Under the pieces are notes generated by a model. That model saw only the letters and a program-made list of their open reading frames with translations. It ran no database searches and was not told the DNA's origin. Source: TMED13 sp042090305 (GTDB lineage Bacteria > Pseudomonadota > Alphaproteobacteria > Methylaequorales > Methylaequoraceae). From it: a stretch of 31,118 bases of DNA. Numbering within the stretch: the first letter of the stretch is position 1; every line of letters begins with the position of its first letter. Of the stretch, positions 1-7,140 are shown in pieces. A program made the position numbers and the translations under genes. The stretch lies in assembly GCA_042090305.1 (NCBI GenBank), contig JBELJQ010000021.1, forward strand, positions 1 to 31,118, in the 5' to 3' direction.

Positions 1-435
1 GCTGAAGATAAATTTAAAGTTGCTTTAAAGCAAGAAATTGGTGAAGGTTTAATAGATATTGAAAGGGATGAGGATAAAGTAATAATCACAGTTGGTTCAG
101 GCGGTGCCTTTAAATCAGGTTCTGCTGATTTAACAAATAAAGCAAAAAATATCATGGCCAAGATAGCAGATGTTAATAAAGAGGGAAAAAGCGAGATACT
201 TGTATCAGGGCATACGGATAATAAACCATTGACATTTGGTTCCGTGTATAGAGATAATTGGGACCTTGCAGCAGCAAGATCATCCTCAGTTGTTCAAGAG
301 TTAACTGGATCTGGTAAATTAAATCCTAAGAGAATGAAGGCAATTAGCTATGGTGAAACCCAACCTGTTGAAAGTAATGATACTTCAAAAGGTAGGGAAA
401 AGAATAGAAGAATTGAAATTGAAATAAATTATTAG
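1..435 (+). CDS. motB: Flagellar motor stator protein MotB, C-terminal part (5' end outside window)
   Basis: The frame is open from base 1, so only the last 144 residues are seen. They form an OmpA/MotB peptidoglycan-binding domain: the strand and turn VGSGGAFKSGSADL, then SGHTDNKPL, NWDLAAARS, the ISYGETQPVESNDT turn and the closing GREKNRRIEIEI. In this family the domain anchors the stator to peptidoglycan while the missing N-terminal helix, with MotA, conducts protons or sodium. The internal ATG at 154 lies inside the domain and is not the start. The location, just beside a full flagellar export and basal-body cluster, favours MotB over a general OmpA-like lipoprotein. The next gene follows after 4 bases, suggesting co-transcription. 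Ion specificity cannot be read because the membrane helix is outside the window. Confidence 0.9.
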   Translation, partial: AEDKFKVALKQEIGEGLIDIERDEDKVIITVGSGGAFKSGSADLTNKAKNIMAKIADVNKEGKSEILVSGHTDNKPLTFGSVYRDNWDLAAARSSSVVQELTGSGKLNPKRMKAISYGETQPVESNDTSKGREKNRRIEIEINY

Positions 436-439
436 AATT

Positions 440-1258
440 ATGTTATTAGAAAAAAGCTCATTCCATATTAGTAAAACTAGCATCCAGCCAAGTGATAATA
501 TAAAAGGTGCCGATAAGTTAGATAATAAAGAGGGTGATGAAAATTCTTTCTGGAGCTGGTTTAAGGGGTTAATCAATCCTCTTCAAAACCTTCCAATAAT
601 AAGCGGAATTTATTCAAGTTTTAATTCAGAAAATCCCAATTCCGATAGAGACTTAGTTCAAAATAGTTTGGGTGGCTTCTTATATGGTGGCCCTGTAGGA
701 GCAATAGCAGGTTTTGGAAATTGGATTTTTAATAAATTATTTGACAAAACTCCAACTGAGCTTGCCTTTGATATTACTGGTGTAAGTAAGATATGGAAAA
801 ACGATAAGACTAATGAAGAGATAAAATTAACAAAAATAGATAAAGAGAAAACTACTTCACTTGATTCAAAAGAATCAATGAGCTCAGTAAAAACAACTCA
901 GAAAGCTGCTAACATAAATTTGCAGGGTGAAACAAATAAACTAGTAAAGTCTCATGACATAATCAAAATTGAACCAAATAATTCCTTATCACATTTGCCT
1001 AAGCCTTTAAATGTTGTTAGGGAGTCATCATTAAAAAGGACTCCATTGATAAAAGATATGGATAAAATAATACCTCAAGGAAAATATCAAAAAGATGATA
1101 ATAAACTTGAGTTTAGAGAAATAGAGTTTCAGTACCCAACTTGGAAACCTAGTTTAAATGTATCGAATGAAGGTACAATTAAAAACAAGAAAGGTTCTTA
1201 CAATAATTTTAAAGATGAAAGTGAAATTAGAGCTAAAGAAATCAAAATTGATGCGTAA
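440..1258 (+). CDS. Uncharacterised flagellar-cluster protein with NPLQ..P.ISGIY / GGFLYGGPVGA core
   Basis: A 272-residue protein of unknown function placed 4 bases after motB. Only residues about 37-100 look folded. They carry FWSWFKGLINPLQNLPIISG followed by the glycine-rich GGFLYGGPVGAIAGFGNW. From residue 110 on the chain is lysine, serine and asparagine rich and probably disordered. No signal peptide is evident. The Gly/Ala stretch is short for a membrane helix but could be amphipathic. From memory, alphaproteobacterial hypothetical proteins share a block close to NPLQHIPVVSTIYR followed by a GG-rich turn; I could not check this. No good ribosome site precedes the ATG, which fits coupling to motB. 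It ends 2 bases from a convergent gene. A role in motility is inferred from position only. Confidence 0.6.
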   Translation: MLLEKSSFHISKTSIQPSDNIKGADKLDNKEGDENSFWSWFKGLINPLQNLPIISGIYSSFNSENPNSDRDLVQNSLGGFLYGGPVGAIAGFGNWIFNKLFDKTPTELAFDITGVSKIWKNDKTNEEIKLTKIDKEKTTSLDSKESMSSVKTTQKAANINLQGETNKLVKSHDIIKIEPNNSLSHLPKPLNVVRESSLKRTPLIKDMDKIIPQGKYQKDDNKLEFREIEFQYPTWKPSLNVSNEGTIKNKKGSYNNFKDESEIRAKEIKIDA

Positions 1259-1260
1259 TC

Positions 1261-1860
1261 TTATAGATAGTCTAACTCTTCTGTTTTATATTTTTCAAAG
1301 TATTCTGTCCCCAAGATCTGCTTAATCTTCTCCAACGAAAGACCATTTACTTTTTCTGTGAACTCTTCATGAAGTGTTGCACATTTTCGTGAAACAGCAG
1401 TAGCTACGCCTTGTGATATAAATTCATTTTCAAGTGCAGTCCTTGCTCTAGTAGTTGCCTCTGATTTTGCTTTAGTCAGTCTGGCGAGAGCACTATTTTT
1501 CTTTCGGTTTATATCATCTACAACTTCCATTAGTTGTTTATAGTTAGGATCTGGAAGGTTGAGGTTGATAAACTGTCCTTCAACTTCATAAGGAAACTCT
1601 AGTTCATCAATCTTTTCAGTTAAAAGTGGTATATGGTCTGTATTAAAAACTAGGACTTGAATAAAGTTTTTAGTTTCTGTTTTTTTTATGTCACCTACAT
1701 CAACAAGTCTTCTTGGTTTACCTTGAATATTAATTCTGATACCCCGCAAAACATTTAAGTTTGCATCTGAGGCCTTGACTTCGAGTAGTTCTTCTTCAAA
1801 ATCCTCGATTGTAACATTCATTAAGTTTTGCGCTTGAGGTGTGTATTTTTCTTCAGCCAT
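1261..1860 (-). CDS. Ribosome recycling factor-like protein encoded in a flagellar operon
   Basis: A 199-residue protein that I align by eye with ribosome recycling factor (RRF, 185 residues in E. coli) with almost no gaps over residues 10-135. Shared points are the long first helix, the DANLNVLRGI segment matching RASPSLLDGI, the G-P-L turn near 47-52, the VLVF strand near 69-72, EGQFINLNLP matching the family's IRVPLPP, and the following helix. Family hallmarks are missing: the RTGRA loop reads KASDA, and the arginines of the RNVRRD stretch are mostly replaced (ARLTKAK). True frr normally lies beside tsf and pyrH, so this is probably a paralogue with another job. It is the last gene of the minus-strand series, 3 bases after the PDZ-membrane gene. 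It starts ATGGCTGAA like five other genes of this cluster. Fold assignment is likely; function is unknown. Confidence 0.6.
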   Translation of the reverse strand: MAEEKYTPQAQNLMNVTIEDFEEELLEVKASDANLNVLRGIRINIQGKPRRLVDVGDIKKTETKNFIQVLVFNTDHIPLLTEKIDELEFPYEVEGQFINLNLPDPNYKQLMEVVDDINRKKNSALARLTKAKSEATTRARTALENEFISQGVATAVSRKCATLHEEFTEKVNGLSLEKIKQILGTEYFEKYKTEELDYL

Positions 1861-1863
1861 ATA

Positions 1864-2646
1864 TTAAACAGTAACTTCCTTACTATCTACTATATCTTTT
1901 TTTGAAGTTTCTTCACTCTTTTTTTGTTCTTCTACTTCTTCAACAAGAGGAGGCGGGAGTCGTGAAAACATGAATCTTGATTTTGGATCAATTTTTCTGA
2001 TAGTTTTTTGCGCTTCATCAATTGATTTTGTTGCAATTTTCATACAAAAGACTTTACCCTCTAACATAGAAAAGCTGAAGAGAAGGTTATGTTGGGCACC
2101 ATAAATGTAAAGTGACATTAGTAACCATCCTAATATTAGTATAAGGATATTTACAGAGGCAAAAACGGATAGTAAGGCTGCATAGAATGATAAAACCCAC
2201 CACTTTCTTGAATATGCGAGCCATAGTGGCGTGGCGAACCCAGCTAATAAAGACTTTGAATTATCAAATAACTCATAGTTTCTATAGACATCTCTCATAA
2301 CTATAAACTCATTAAGTTCATCAATATCGTAATTCGGTTTTGATTTATATTTCCCTTTAATGTCTTCTGTCTCTTCTGGCGGAATTGTAACAAACTTACA
2401 GCCCAAACTATTATCAACAATTATATCAAAAAAAGTTTCCTCTCTTAGTATTGTCAATATTGCTTTATTATTAGACTTCTTTAATTCTCTCAATTCTTCA
2501 GTGAGTTGTTTTTCTCCAAATGTGTATAGTTGATTATTTAAGGCTACAATAATATCTCCAGACTTCAAAAAATTTGCTCCACCGTATGATGTTTTTCTGA
2601 GTGATTCAATTTTTATCAGAAAGTTATTTTTTATATTTTCAGCCAT
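1864..2646 (-). CDS. PDZ-domain protein with two C-terminal membrane helices, flagellar-cluster accessory
   Basis: A 260-residue protein that I do not recognise as a named family. Residues about 10-80 look like a PDZ domain: the GGANFLKSGDIIVALNNQ element is the usual x-GL-x-x-GD-x-I-x-x-x-N-G segment, followed by a helix and a closing strand pair. Residues about 137-185 form a hydrophobic hairpin beginning FATPLWLAYSRKWW, similar in style to DUF2628-type membrane proteins that have a PLW/LLYRKMW motif. The tail (205-260) is charged, with a PPP segment and many Glu and Lys. There is no signal peptide, so the PDZ domain is probably cytoplasmic. It lies 12 bases after the coiled-coil gene and 3 bases before the RRF-like gene, so the three are likely one transcript. 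Confidence 0.6.
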   Translation of the reverse strand: MAENIKNNFLIKIESLRKTSYGGANFLKSGDIIVALNNQLYTFGEKQLTEELRELKKSNNKAILTILREETFFDIIVDNSLGCKFVTIPPEETEDIKGKYKSKPNYDIDELNEFIVMRDVYRNYELFDNSKSLLAGFATPLWLAYSRKWWVLSFYAALLSVFASVNILILILGWLLMSLYIYGAQHNLLFSFSMLEGKVFCMKIATKSIDEAQKTIRKIDPKSRFMFSRLPPPLVEEVEEQKKSEETSKKDIVDSKEVTV

Positions 2647-2658
2647 TGGTAAAATATC

Positions 2659-3384
2659 TTAAGGAAATGTAATACTTTCTTTTTTATCCTTAATTTCTTT
2701 AACAAGAAGCCTATTCTGATTTGATATTGCTTCAAGTGCGGCATTCAAAGATGAAGTACTGTTTGAAAGCTCTTTTAAAAGTTTAGTGTTATTATTTTTC
2801 TTACTCGTTTCAATAATTTTATTAATTTCTTTGTTAATTTTTGAAGAGGTTACTATGTTTGATTCTTGAATTGATTTACCAATCTTTTGTGTTTCATCTT
2901 TTAAAGAATCTGACAGAATACTTGATAGATTAGCAATTTCCTTTGATAGGTTAATCATCAGTTTTTTATCATTATTTAATATCGCATCAGATAATTCGTT
3001 CATTTTGATTTTAACTTCTTCACTCGCATTAAGAAGATCTGTATGCCTTGCTAAACTTGAATTCATATTTTCAACAGCCTTATTGACGTTTTCAACATTT
3101 TCAGCAAATACAACTAATGCTTCTCGACTTGTGCCTGTCATTTCTTCAAGTTCTGAAAGAGATTTAAAATAAAGTAAACCAGTTAGAATAATAGCGATCA
3201 CTGCTGTAGCAATTGAACTAGAAAAAATGATAGTAGTATATTTATGAATTTCTTTCATTTTTTGCTCCGTTTTTATGTATTCATTTTTAATTCTTTTATA
3301 TTCTGCCGTTACATCTGTGGCAGCATCGGCAGCATCTAACGCAATTTTTATACTTTCTTGAACAGCATTTACTTGTGGTTTCAT
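2659..3384 (-). CDS. Membrane-anchored coiled-coil protein, flagellar-cluster accessory
   Basis: A 241-residue protein with one clear transmembrane segment at about residues 50-72. It is flanked by an N-terminal helical stretch rich in Ala and Asp and a long C-terminal region (75-241) of heptad-like helices with many Asn, Ser, Lys and Leu. The layout resembles the helical part of chemoreceptors or DUF948-type coiled-coil proteins. I see neither the conserved methyl-accepting hairpin tip nor a HAMP domain, so a receptor role is not supported. The start codon overlaps the stop of the four-cysteine gene by 4 bases (ATGA), indicating translational coupling. A candidate sigma-54 promoter lies 54 bases upstream inside that gene. 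Function unknown; a scaffold role in the flagellar system is only inferred from location. Confidence 0.6.
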   Translation of the reverse strand: MKPQVNAVQESIKIALDAADAATDVTAEYKRIKNEYIKTEQKMKEIHKYTTIIFSSSIATAVIAIILTGLLYFKSLSELEEMTGTSREALVVFAENVENVNKAVENMNSSLARHTDLLNASEEVKIKMNELSDAILNNDKKLMINLSKEIANLSSILSDSLKDETQKIGKSIQESNIVTSSKINKEINKIIETSKKNNNTKLLKELSNSTSSLNAALEAISNQNRLLVKEIKDKKESITFP

Positions 3385-3581
3385 GCAAGCCTTCCTTTTC
3401 CTTTTATATTAACATTTTTTACTTTTTTTGAAAACATTGCACAATTTGTGCCAGATATTTTTTTAACCTCATAGTAGGGAAGGTTTTTAGAAATAATTCT
3501 GAATGCTTTGCAACCGTAAGGATATTTCTTTTGATAGGTGATATAAAATTTACTACAATTTTTACAACTCTTATCTATCAT
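3381..3581 (-). CDS. Four-cysteine miniprotein, putative metal-binding
   Basis: A 66-residue protein with Cys6, Cys9, Cys24 and Cys47 in the arrangement C-x2-C-x14-C-x22-C, plus the motifs FYITY, PYGCKAF and SGTNC. From memory this matches a widespread small bacterial family (C-x2-C, F-x-I-T, P-x-G-C-x-A, SG-x2-C), sometimes mis-annotated as uracil-DNA glycosylase although it is far too short for that enzyme. The cysteines suggest one zinc or iron-sulfur site. It overlaps the upstream two-helix membrane gene by 11 bases and the downstream coiled-coil gene by 4 bases, so translation is probably coupled along the run. Function unknown. Confidence 0.6.
   Translation of the reverse strand: MIDKSCKNCSKFYITYQKKYPYGCKAFRIISKNLPYYEVKKISGTNCAMFSKKVKNVNIKGKGRLA
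3438..3453 (-). promoter_or_regulatory. Candidate sigma-54 promoter inside the four-cysteine gene
   Basis: On the minus strand the sequence reads TGGCACA-AATT-GTGCA, with GG and GC at sigma-54 spacing and one mismatch in the -12 box. It would start RNA about 43 bases before the coiled-coil gene ATG (3384). It also encodes the conserved SG-x2-C motif of the four-cysteine protein, so coding constraint may produce the match. Confidence 0.35.
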
Positions 3582-3786
3582 TTTTATAATCTCTAATTTT
3601 ATAAATTATCTTCGCTATTTGAAATCTCAAAGCGCCGCAAAAGGAGCAGAAAGCACAAAAAATCAGAAAAGTAGCTAAAATATTTTGTTCAGCTTCGAAT
3701 AATTCTAATGCTCTAAAATAACAAACAAAAGCGCTATAAAAAAAAGCAAAAGAAATTATTATTTTTGAAAAATTTTTATTTAGCAT
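3571..3786 (-). CDS. Small two-helix membrane protein downstream of flhB
   Basis: A 71-residue protein with two hydrophobic segments, about residues 7-25 and 36-57, and a basic C-terminal tail, which predicts a small inner-membrane hairpin. I choose the ATG at 3786 because GGAAG stands about 8 bases upstream. In-frame candidates at 3804 (ATG) and 3807 (TTG) would lengthen the overlap with flhB and lack as good a ribosome site. The chosen start overlaps the end of flhB by 11 bases and the gene end overlaps the four-cysteine gene by 11 bases. I do not recognise a family. It could be an accessory to the export gate, but that is position-based inference. Confidence 0.5.
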   Translation of the reverse strand: MLNKNFSKIIISFAFFYSAFVCYFRALELFEAEQNILATFLIFCAFCSFCGALRFQIAKIIYKIRDYKNDR

Positions 3787-4927
3787 CTTTTCTTCCAAAT
3801 TCATCAAAAACTAATTCATCAGGTATGTCAATATCTGGTTTTTCAATTTCTTCACCATTATTTACTTTATAAATGTATGCTAATGCAATTGCAACAGCGC
3901 TATATAGTTGACTCATAATCTCTTCTCCGATTTCGCAAGTAAAATAAATCGCTCTTGCTAGTTTTGGACTTTGCATTGTTCCAATTTCAAGCTCTCTTCC
4001 TTTTTTTATTATAAGTTCAGCAGTTCTACCCTTTCCTTTACATATTACTTTCGGAGCTGATGCCTCTCCAACCTCATATTTTAACGCTACAGCAAAGTGT
4101 GTTGGGTTTGTTATGATTGCAGTAGCTTCTCCAATATCATCAATTGATGAGGATTCTTTTTTAGCTTTCATTGCAGCTTGAGCTTGAAGTTTTCTAATTT
4201 TCTGCTTTACTTCAGGTTGTCCATCAGTTTCTTTATATTCATCTTTAACATCTTGATGTGACATTCTTAGAGACTTTATAAAATCATATTTTTGCCAAAT
4301 TACATCTATAATTCCTATGAATGCAAGAACTACTAATAAAGCAATAGCAATAATAGGATAAAATTCTGAAATTTTATTAACGGCAGAGAAAAGGTTAACA
4401 TTTGTAATATGAACTAAGTCAGGAAGGAATTTTAAAATTACAAAATATGAAATCATACCAAGAAGAGAAACTTTTAAAATAGCCTTAATTAATTCAACGA
4501 GACCTTTCATAGAAAAAATTCTCTTTAAACCAGTAATTGGGTTTATTTTATCAAATTTCCAATGTATAGATTGTAAAGAGAAATTAATTCCACCAACCAC
4601 AAATTGAGTAATTATACTCACAATTAAAAGTGGTATTGCAAAAACTATTATAGTTTTAAATATTAGCTTTATAACCTCAGAAAATGAGATTATTAGAGTT
4701 TTTCCAGAGTTTAAATCTTCTCCAAATCTGAAAAATGATTTAAAAATCTTTAAAAAATCTTCAATTAAGAATGTAGATAAATAAAACAGCAATATTCCTG
4801 TCAATAATGAGGTAAAAACAAAAACTTCTTTTGATGAGAGAACTTTTCCCTCTTCACGTGCTTTTTCAAGTCTCCGTTGTGTGGGGTCCTGGGTTTTTTC
4901 TTGACTTTGGTCTTTATCTTCAGCCAT
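3776..4927 (-). CDS. flhB: Flagellar export gate switch protein FlhB
   Basis: This is the inner-membrane export-gate component that switches substrate class from rod/hook to filament after self-cleavage. The protein is 383 residues, close to the E. coli length. It has the family's N-terminal EKTQDPTQRRLEKAREEGKV segment, four membrane helices between about 35 and 210, and the cytoplasmic domain with the autocleavage motif N274-P-T-H277 followed by FAVALKY. The rest of the C-terminal domain (APKVICKGKG, ARAIYFTCEIGEEI) is intact. It follows fliR after 2 bases, completing a fliO-P-Q-R-flhB series. It starts ATGGCTGAA, shared with five other genes here. FlhB partners with FliK, encoded upstream in the same cluster. 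Confidence 0.97.
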   Translation of the reverse strand: MAEDKDQSQEKTQDPTQRRLEKAREEGKVLSSKEVFVFTSLLTGILLFYLSTFLIEDFLKIFKSFFRFGEDLNSGKTLIISFSEVIKLIFKTIIVFAIPLLIVSIITQFVVGGINFSLQSIHWKFDKINPITGLKRIFSMKGLVELIKAILKVSLLGMISYFVILKFLPDLVHITNVNLFSAVNKISEFYPIIAIALLVVLAFIGIIDVIWQKYDFIKSLRMSHQDVKDEYKETDGQPEVKQKIRKLQAQAAMKAKKESSSIDDIGEATAIITNPTHFAVALKYEVGEASAPKVICKGKGRTAELIIKKGRELEIGTMQSPKLARAIYFTCEIGEEIMSQLYSAVAIALAYIYKVNNGEEIEKPDIDIPDELVFDEFGRKDAK

Positions 4928-4929
4928 TC

Positions 4930-5748
4930 TTATCTTTCTATTAAATTACTTTCTATCGACTCTAATGAACTTTTTGTTAGCTCAGCAAAAGCATTACCCA
5001 TCGATTGAGATGATAAATATAGTATTAAAAATGCTAACAACATAGTAACTGGAAAAGCAAAGGAAAACATATTTAGTTGTGGTGCTGACCTAGTAATTAT
5101 TCCAACTGCAATATTAGTTAAAAGAAGGGCACCAACCACCGGTAACATAATAAGTCCTCCAGTATAAAACATTGCGCCAGTTGCTTGTATTCCTAACCCA
5201 ACTAATGAAAGACCAGGTAAACCAGAATTTATTTTATATATTTCGAAGCTTTTAAATAAGAATTCAATTGCTAATAGATGTCCATCTAAAGATAAAAAAA
5301 TAGTTATCAAAAATAAATCTAGCACCAGGCTAATAACTGGAGTTTGACCACCTGTCTCTGGATCAATCATTTGAGAGAAGCCAAGCCCAGTTGTTGACGC
5401 AATTTTTTCACCAGCTAAGGCTGCTGCAGAAAACCAAATAGTTAGGGTAAGTCCAAATGCCAGACCAATTAATGCCTCAATAATTACAATTGAAATTAAA
5501 TTCTGATAAATTTCCTCAGAAAGTTCAATGTCTGACAAATAACCAAAATAAAAGAAAGAAATAACAAGAGAAAAAACTATTTTAACATTAAGAGGTATAC
5601 TTCTCGAACCTAAAAATGGACTTGAAATTAAGAACGCAGATAATCTGACAGAGCAAAGAAAAAATTTGAATAAATAATCTAAAAGTAGGTTCAGATCTAG
5701 ACCTGGTAATACATCCATAGGTTGATAAAATGGAAGTGGAATAAACAC
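4930..5748 (-). CDS. fliR: Flagellar export gate protein FliR
   Basis: A 272-residue, very hydrophobic protein with about six membrane helices, part of the FliP-FliQ-FliR export gate. Typical pieces are SAFLISSPFLGSRSIPLNVK, the G-E-K-I-A segment, GLGFSQMIDPETGGQ, and the closing NMFSFAFPVTMLLAFLILYL. The start is a GTG at 5748 immediately after the fliQ stop codon. An AGGA about nine bases upstream, inside fliQ, supports it, and the next ATG (5718) would remove the first ten residues. It lies between fliQ and flhB with no spacing, as in most flagellar operons. Nothing looks broken. Confidence 0.95.
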   Translation of the reverse strand: MFIPLPFYQPMDVLPGLDLNLLLDYLFKFFLCSVRLSAFLISSPFLGSRSIPLNVKIVFSLVISFFYFGYLSDIELSEEIYQNLISIVIIEALIGLAFGLTLTIWFSAAALAGEKIASTTGLGFSQMIDPETGGQTPVISLVLDLFLITIFLSLDGHLLAIEFLFKSFEIYKINSGLPGLSLVGLGIQATGAMFYTGGLIMLPVVGALLLTNIAVGIITRSAPQLNMFSFAFPVTMLLAFLILYLSSQSMGNAFAELTKSSLESIESNLIER

Positions 5749-6015
5749 TTATTTAATTCCTGAAATTGAATCAAAAATAAAGTTGAAGTAATCTGTTAAA
5801 CTTACTAAAAAGAAATTTGCTAAAAACCCCATGGCAAATATCACTAAAACAATTTTAGGAACAAAACTTAGAGTCATTTCCTGTATTGAAGTTGCAGCTT
5901 GAATAATTCCAATTATTAAACCAATTGCTAAAGCAGCACCTAAAAATGGACCGCTCGAAATTAATACTTGGTAAAAAGCCAACCTTACCATTTCTACATT
6001 TTCATCAAATCCCAT
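5749..6015 (-). CDS. fliQ: Flagellar export gate protein FliQ
   Basis: An 88-residue protein with two membrane helices, the usual length and plan for FliQ. It has the family pattern GPFLGAALAIGLIIGIIQAA, then TSIQEMTLSFVPKI and a second hydrophobic helix ending in FNFIFDSISGI. In the assembled gate several FliQ copies wrap around FliP and FliR. A strong AGGAG precedes the ATG by about seven bases. It lies 16 bases after fliP and abuts the GTG start of fliR. Confidence 0.95.
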   Translation of the reverse strand: MGFDENVEMVRLAFYQVLISSGPFLGAALAIGLIIGIIQAATSIQEMTLSFVPKIVLVIFAMGFLANFFLVSLTDYFNFIFDSISGIK

Positions 6016-6031
6016 TATATTTCTCCTTTAA

Positions 6032-6775
6032 TCAAGAAAATGTTCCTACCAAAGAACCAACTGTCATTGACCAACCGTCAACAAGTACGAAAAGAAGTAA
6101 TTTAAACGGAAGAGCTATTAACATGGGAGATAACATCATCATGCCTAAAGACATTAATACAGATGCTATTACCATATCAATTACTAAAAAAGGAAGAAAA
6201 AGCAGAAACCCGATTTGAAAAGCCGTTTTTAACTCACTTGTAATGTAGGCTGGTAAAACAATATAGAATGGAACTTGAGAATTATCAACAAACTCTCCTT
6301 TATCTGCTAAATTTGAGAACATTAAAAGATCATTTTTTCTTGTATTTCTTATCATAAAGTTTTTTAGTTCTCCTCCACCAGTTTCTATAGCTTCACTTAA
6401 ATTCATTTCTCCAGCATTATAAGGTCCTGAAACCGTGGAATAAATCTTATTAAAAGTAGGTGCCATGATAAAAAAAGTAAGAAATAAAGAAATAGCAACT
6501 AAAATTTGATTAGGTGGTGTTTGCTGTGTGCCGAGAGCTTGCCTAAGAATAGACATAACTATAATTACTCTTGTGAATGCAGTCATACCCAAGACTAAAG
6601 ATGGTAAAATTGTTAATGCTGTCATTAAGGCAAGTATTTTTAAAGACAAAGAATATGTTTTGGTACCATTTGCGGACTCTGTAATAGTCAAAGCTTCTAG
6701 TCCACCTGGGGAAACTTGAGCGGAAGTAATGAAAGGTAACAATAATACAAATATAAAAAGACTAAATTTTCTCAT
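6032..6775 (-). CDS. fliP: Flagellar export gate protein FliP
   Basis: A 247-residue protein, near the E. coli length. It begins with a cleavable signal peptide (MRKFSLFIFVLLLPFITSAQ), as FliP proteins do, followed by the conserved core: FTRVIIVMSILRQALGTQQTP, PPNQILVAISLFLTFFIMAP, and the C-terminal SLGMMMLSPMLIALPFKLLLFVLVDGW. FliP forms the pore ring of the export gate. I place the start at the ATG at 6775, which has AAGG about seven bases upstream. A TTG at 6805 would add ten basic residues before the signal peptide and lengthen the overlap with fliO. With the ATG the overlap with fliO is 14 bases. Confidence 0.96.
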   Translation of the reverse strand: MRKFSLFIFVLLLPFITSAQVSPGGLEALTITESANGTKTYSLSLKILALMTALTILPSLVLGMTAFTRVIIVMSILRQALGTQQTPPNQILVAISLFLTFFIMAPTFNKIYSTVSGPYNAGEMNLSEAIETGGGELKNFMIRNTRKNDLLMFSNLADKGEFVDNSQVPFYIVLPAYITSELKTAFQIGFLLFLPFLVIDMVIASVLMSLGMMMLSPMLIALPFKLLLFVLVDGWSMTVGSLVGTFS

Positions 6776-7091
6776 TTGATAACCTTTTTTCAATGACTTT
6801 TTCAAGATTGTTAACTTTTAAATTGTCAGATTTTTTGATTTCTGTAAGAAGAGCGCCTGAATTCTTTCCTGATATAAAAAGATAATCTTTATTATCTAAA
6901 TTCAAAATCAAGGCTCTATCACCTTGACCTAAAATAGTAACCTCAGAAACTCTCATTCTTTTTTTTGAATTAATTTTTTGGGTTATCAAGTGTCTATTTT
7001 TTTTTATTAAATAAAACCCTAAAAATAGTAAAAATAGAAAACCTAAAACAAGCATGTAACTCGTAAAACCTGGTCCCTCGTAACCTGACAT
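6762..7091 (-). CDS. fliO: Flagellar biosynthesis protein FliO
   Basis: A 109-residue protein with one membrane helix (about residues 11-27) followed by a basic stretch and a small cytoplasmic domain containing RMRVSEVTILGQGDRALIL, the usual FliO pattern. FliO helps assemble the FliP ring. The start is the ATG at 7091 with GGAG seven bases upstream; a TTG four codons earlier falls within the ribosome site region and is rejected. It is the first gene after a 126-base gap that holds a sigma-54 promoter and other regulatory DNA, so it probably heads a fliO-fliP-fliQ-fliR-flhB-accessory transcript. Confidence 0.85.
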   Translation of the reverse strand: MSGYEGPGFTSYMLVLGFLFLLFLGFYLIKKNRHLITQKINSKKRMRVSEVTILGQGDRALILNLDNKDYLFISGKNSGALLTEIKKSDNLKVNNLEKVIEKRLSNEKI

Positions 7092-7123
7092 ATTTATCTC
7101 CAATAATAATTATGGATAAATAA

Positions 7124-7140
7124 TGCAAGAGCAATGCCGT
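7124..7140 (-). promoter_or_regulatory. Sigma-54 (-24/-12) promoter upstream of fliO
   Basis: On the minus strand the sequence reads CGGCATT-GCTC-TTGCA. It has the invariant GG and GC at the exact spacing of the TGGCACG-N4-TTGCW consensus. The -12 GC is about 34 bases from the fliO ATG, leaving a leader of about 20 bases containing the GGAG ribosome site. It lies in the gap between fliN and fliO with two further symmetric elements upstream. Confidence 0.75.

Noticed and set aside
2659..3384. Chemoreceptor (methyl-accepting protein) call for the coiled-coil membrane protein
   Set aside because: There is only one membrane helix, no HAMP domain, and no conserved hairpin tip sequence.
6776..6805. 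Upstream TTG start for fliP
   Set aside because: It puts ten extra residues before a clear signal peptide, and the ATG at 6775 has its own AAGG ribosome site.
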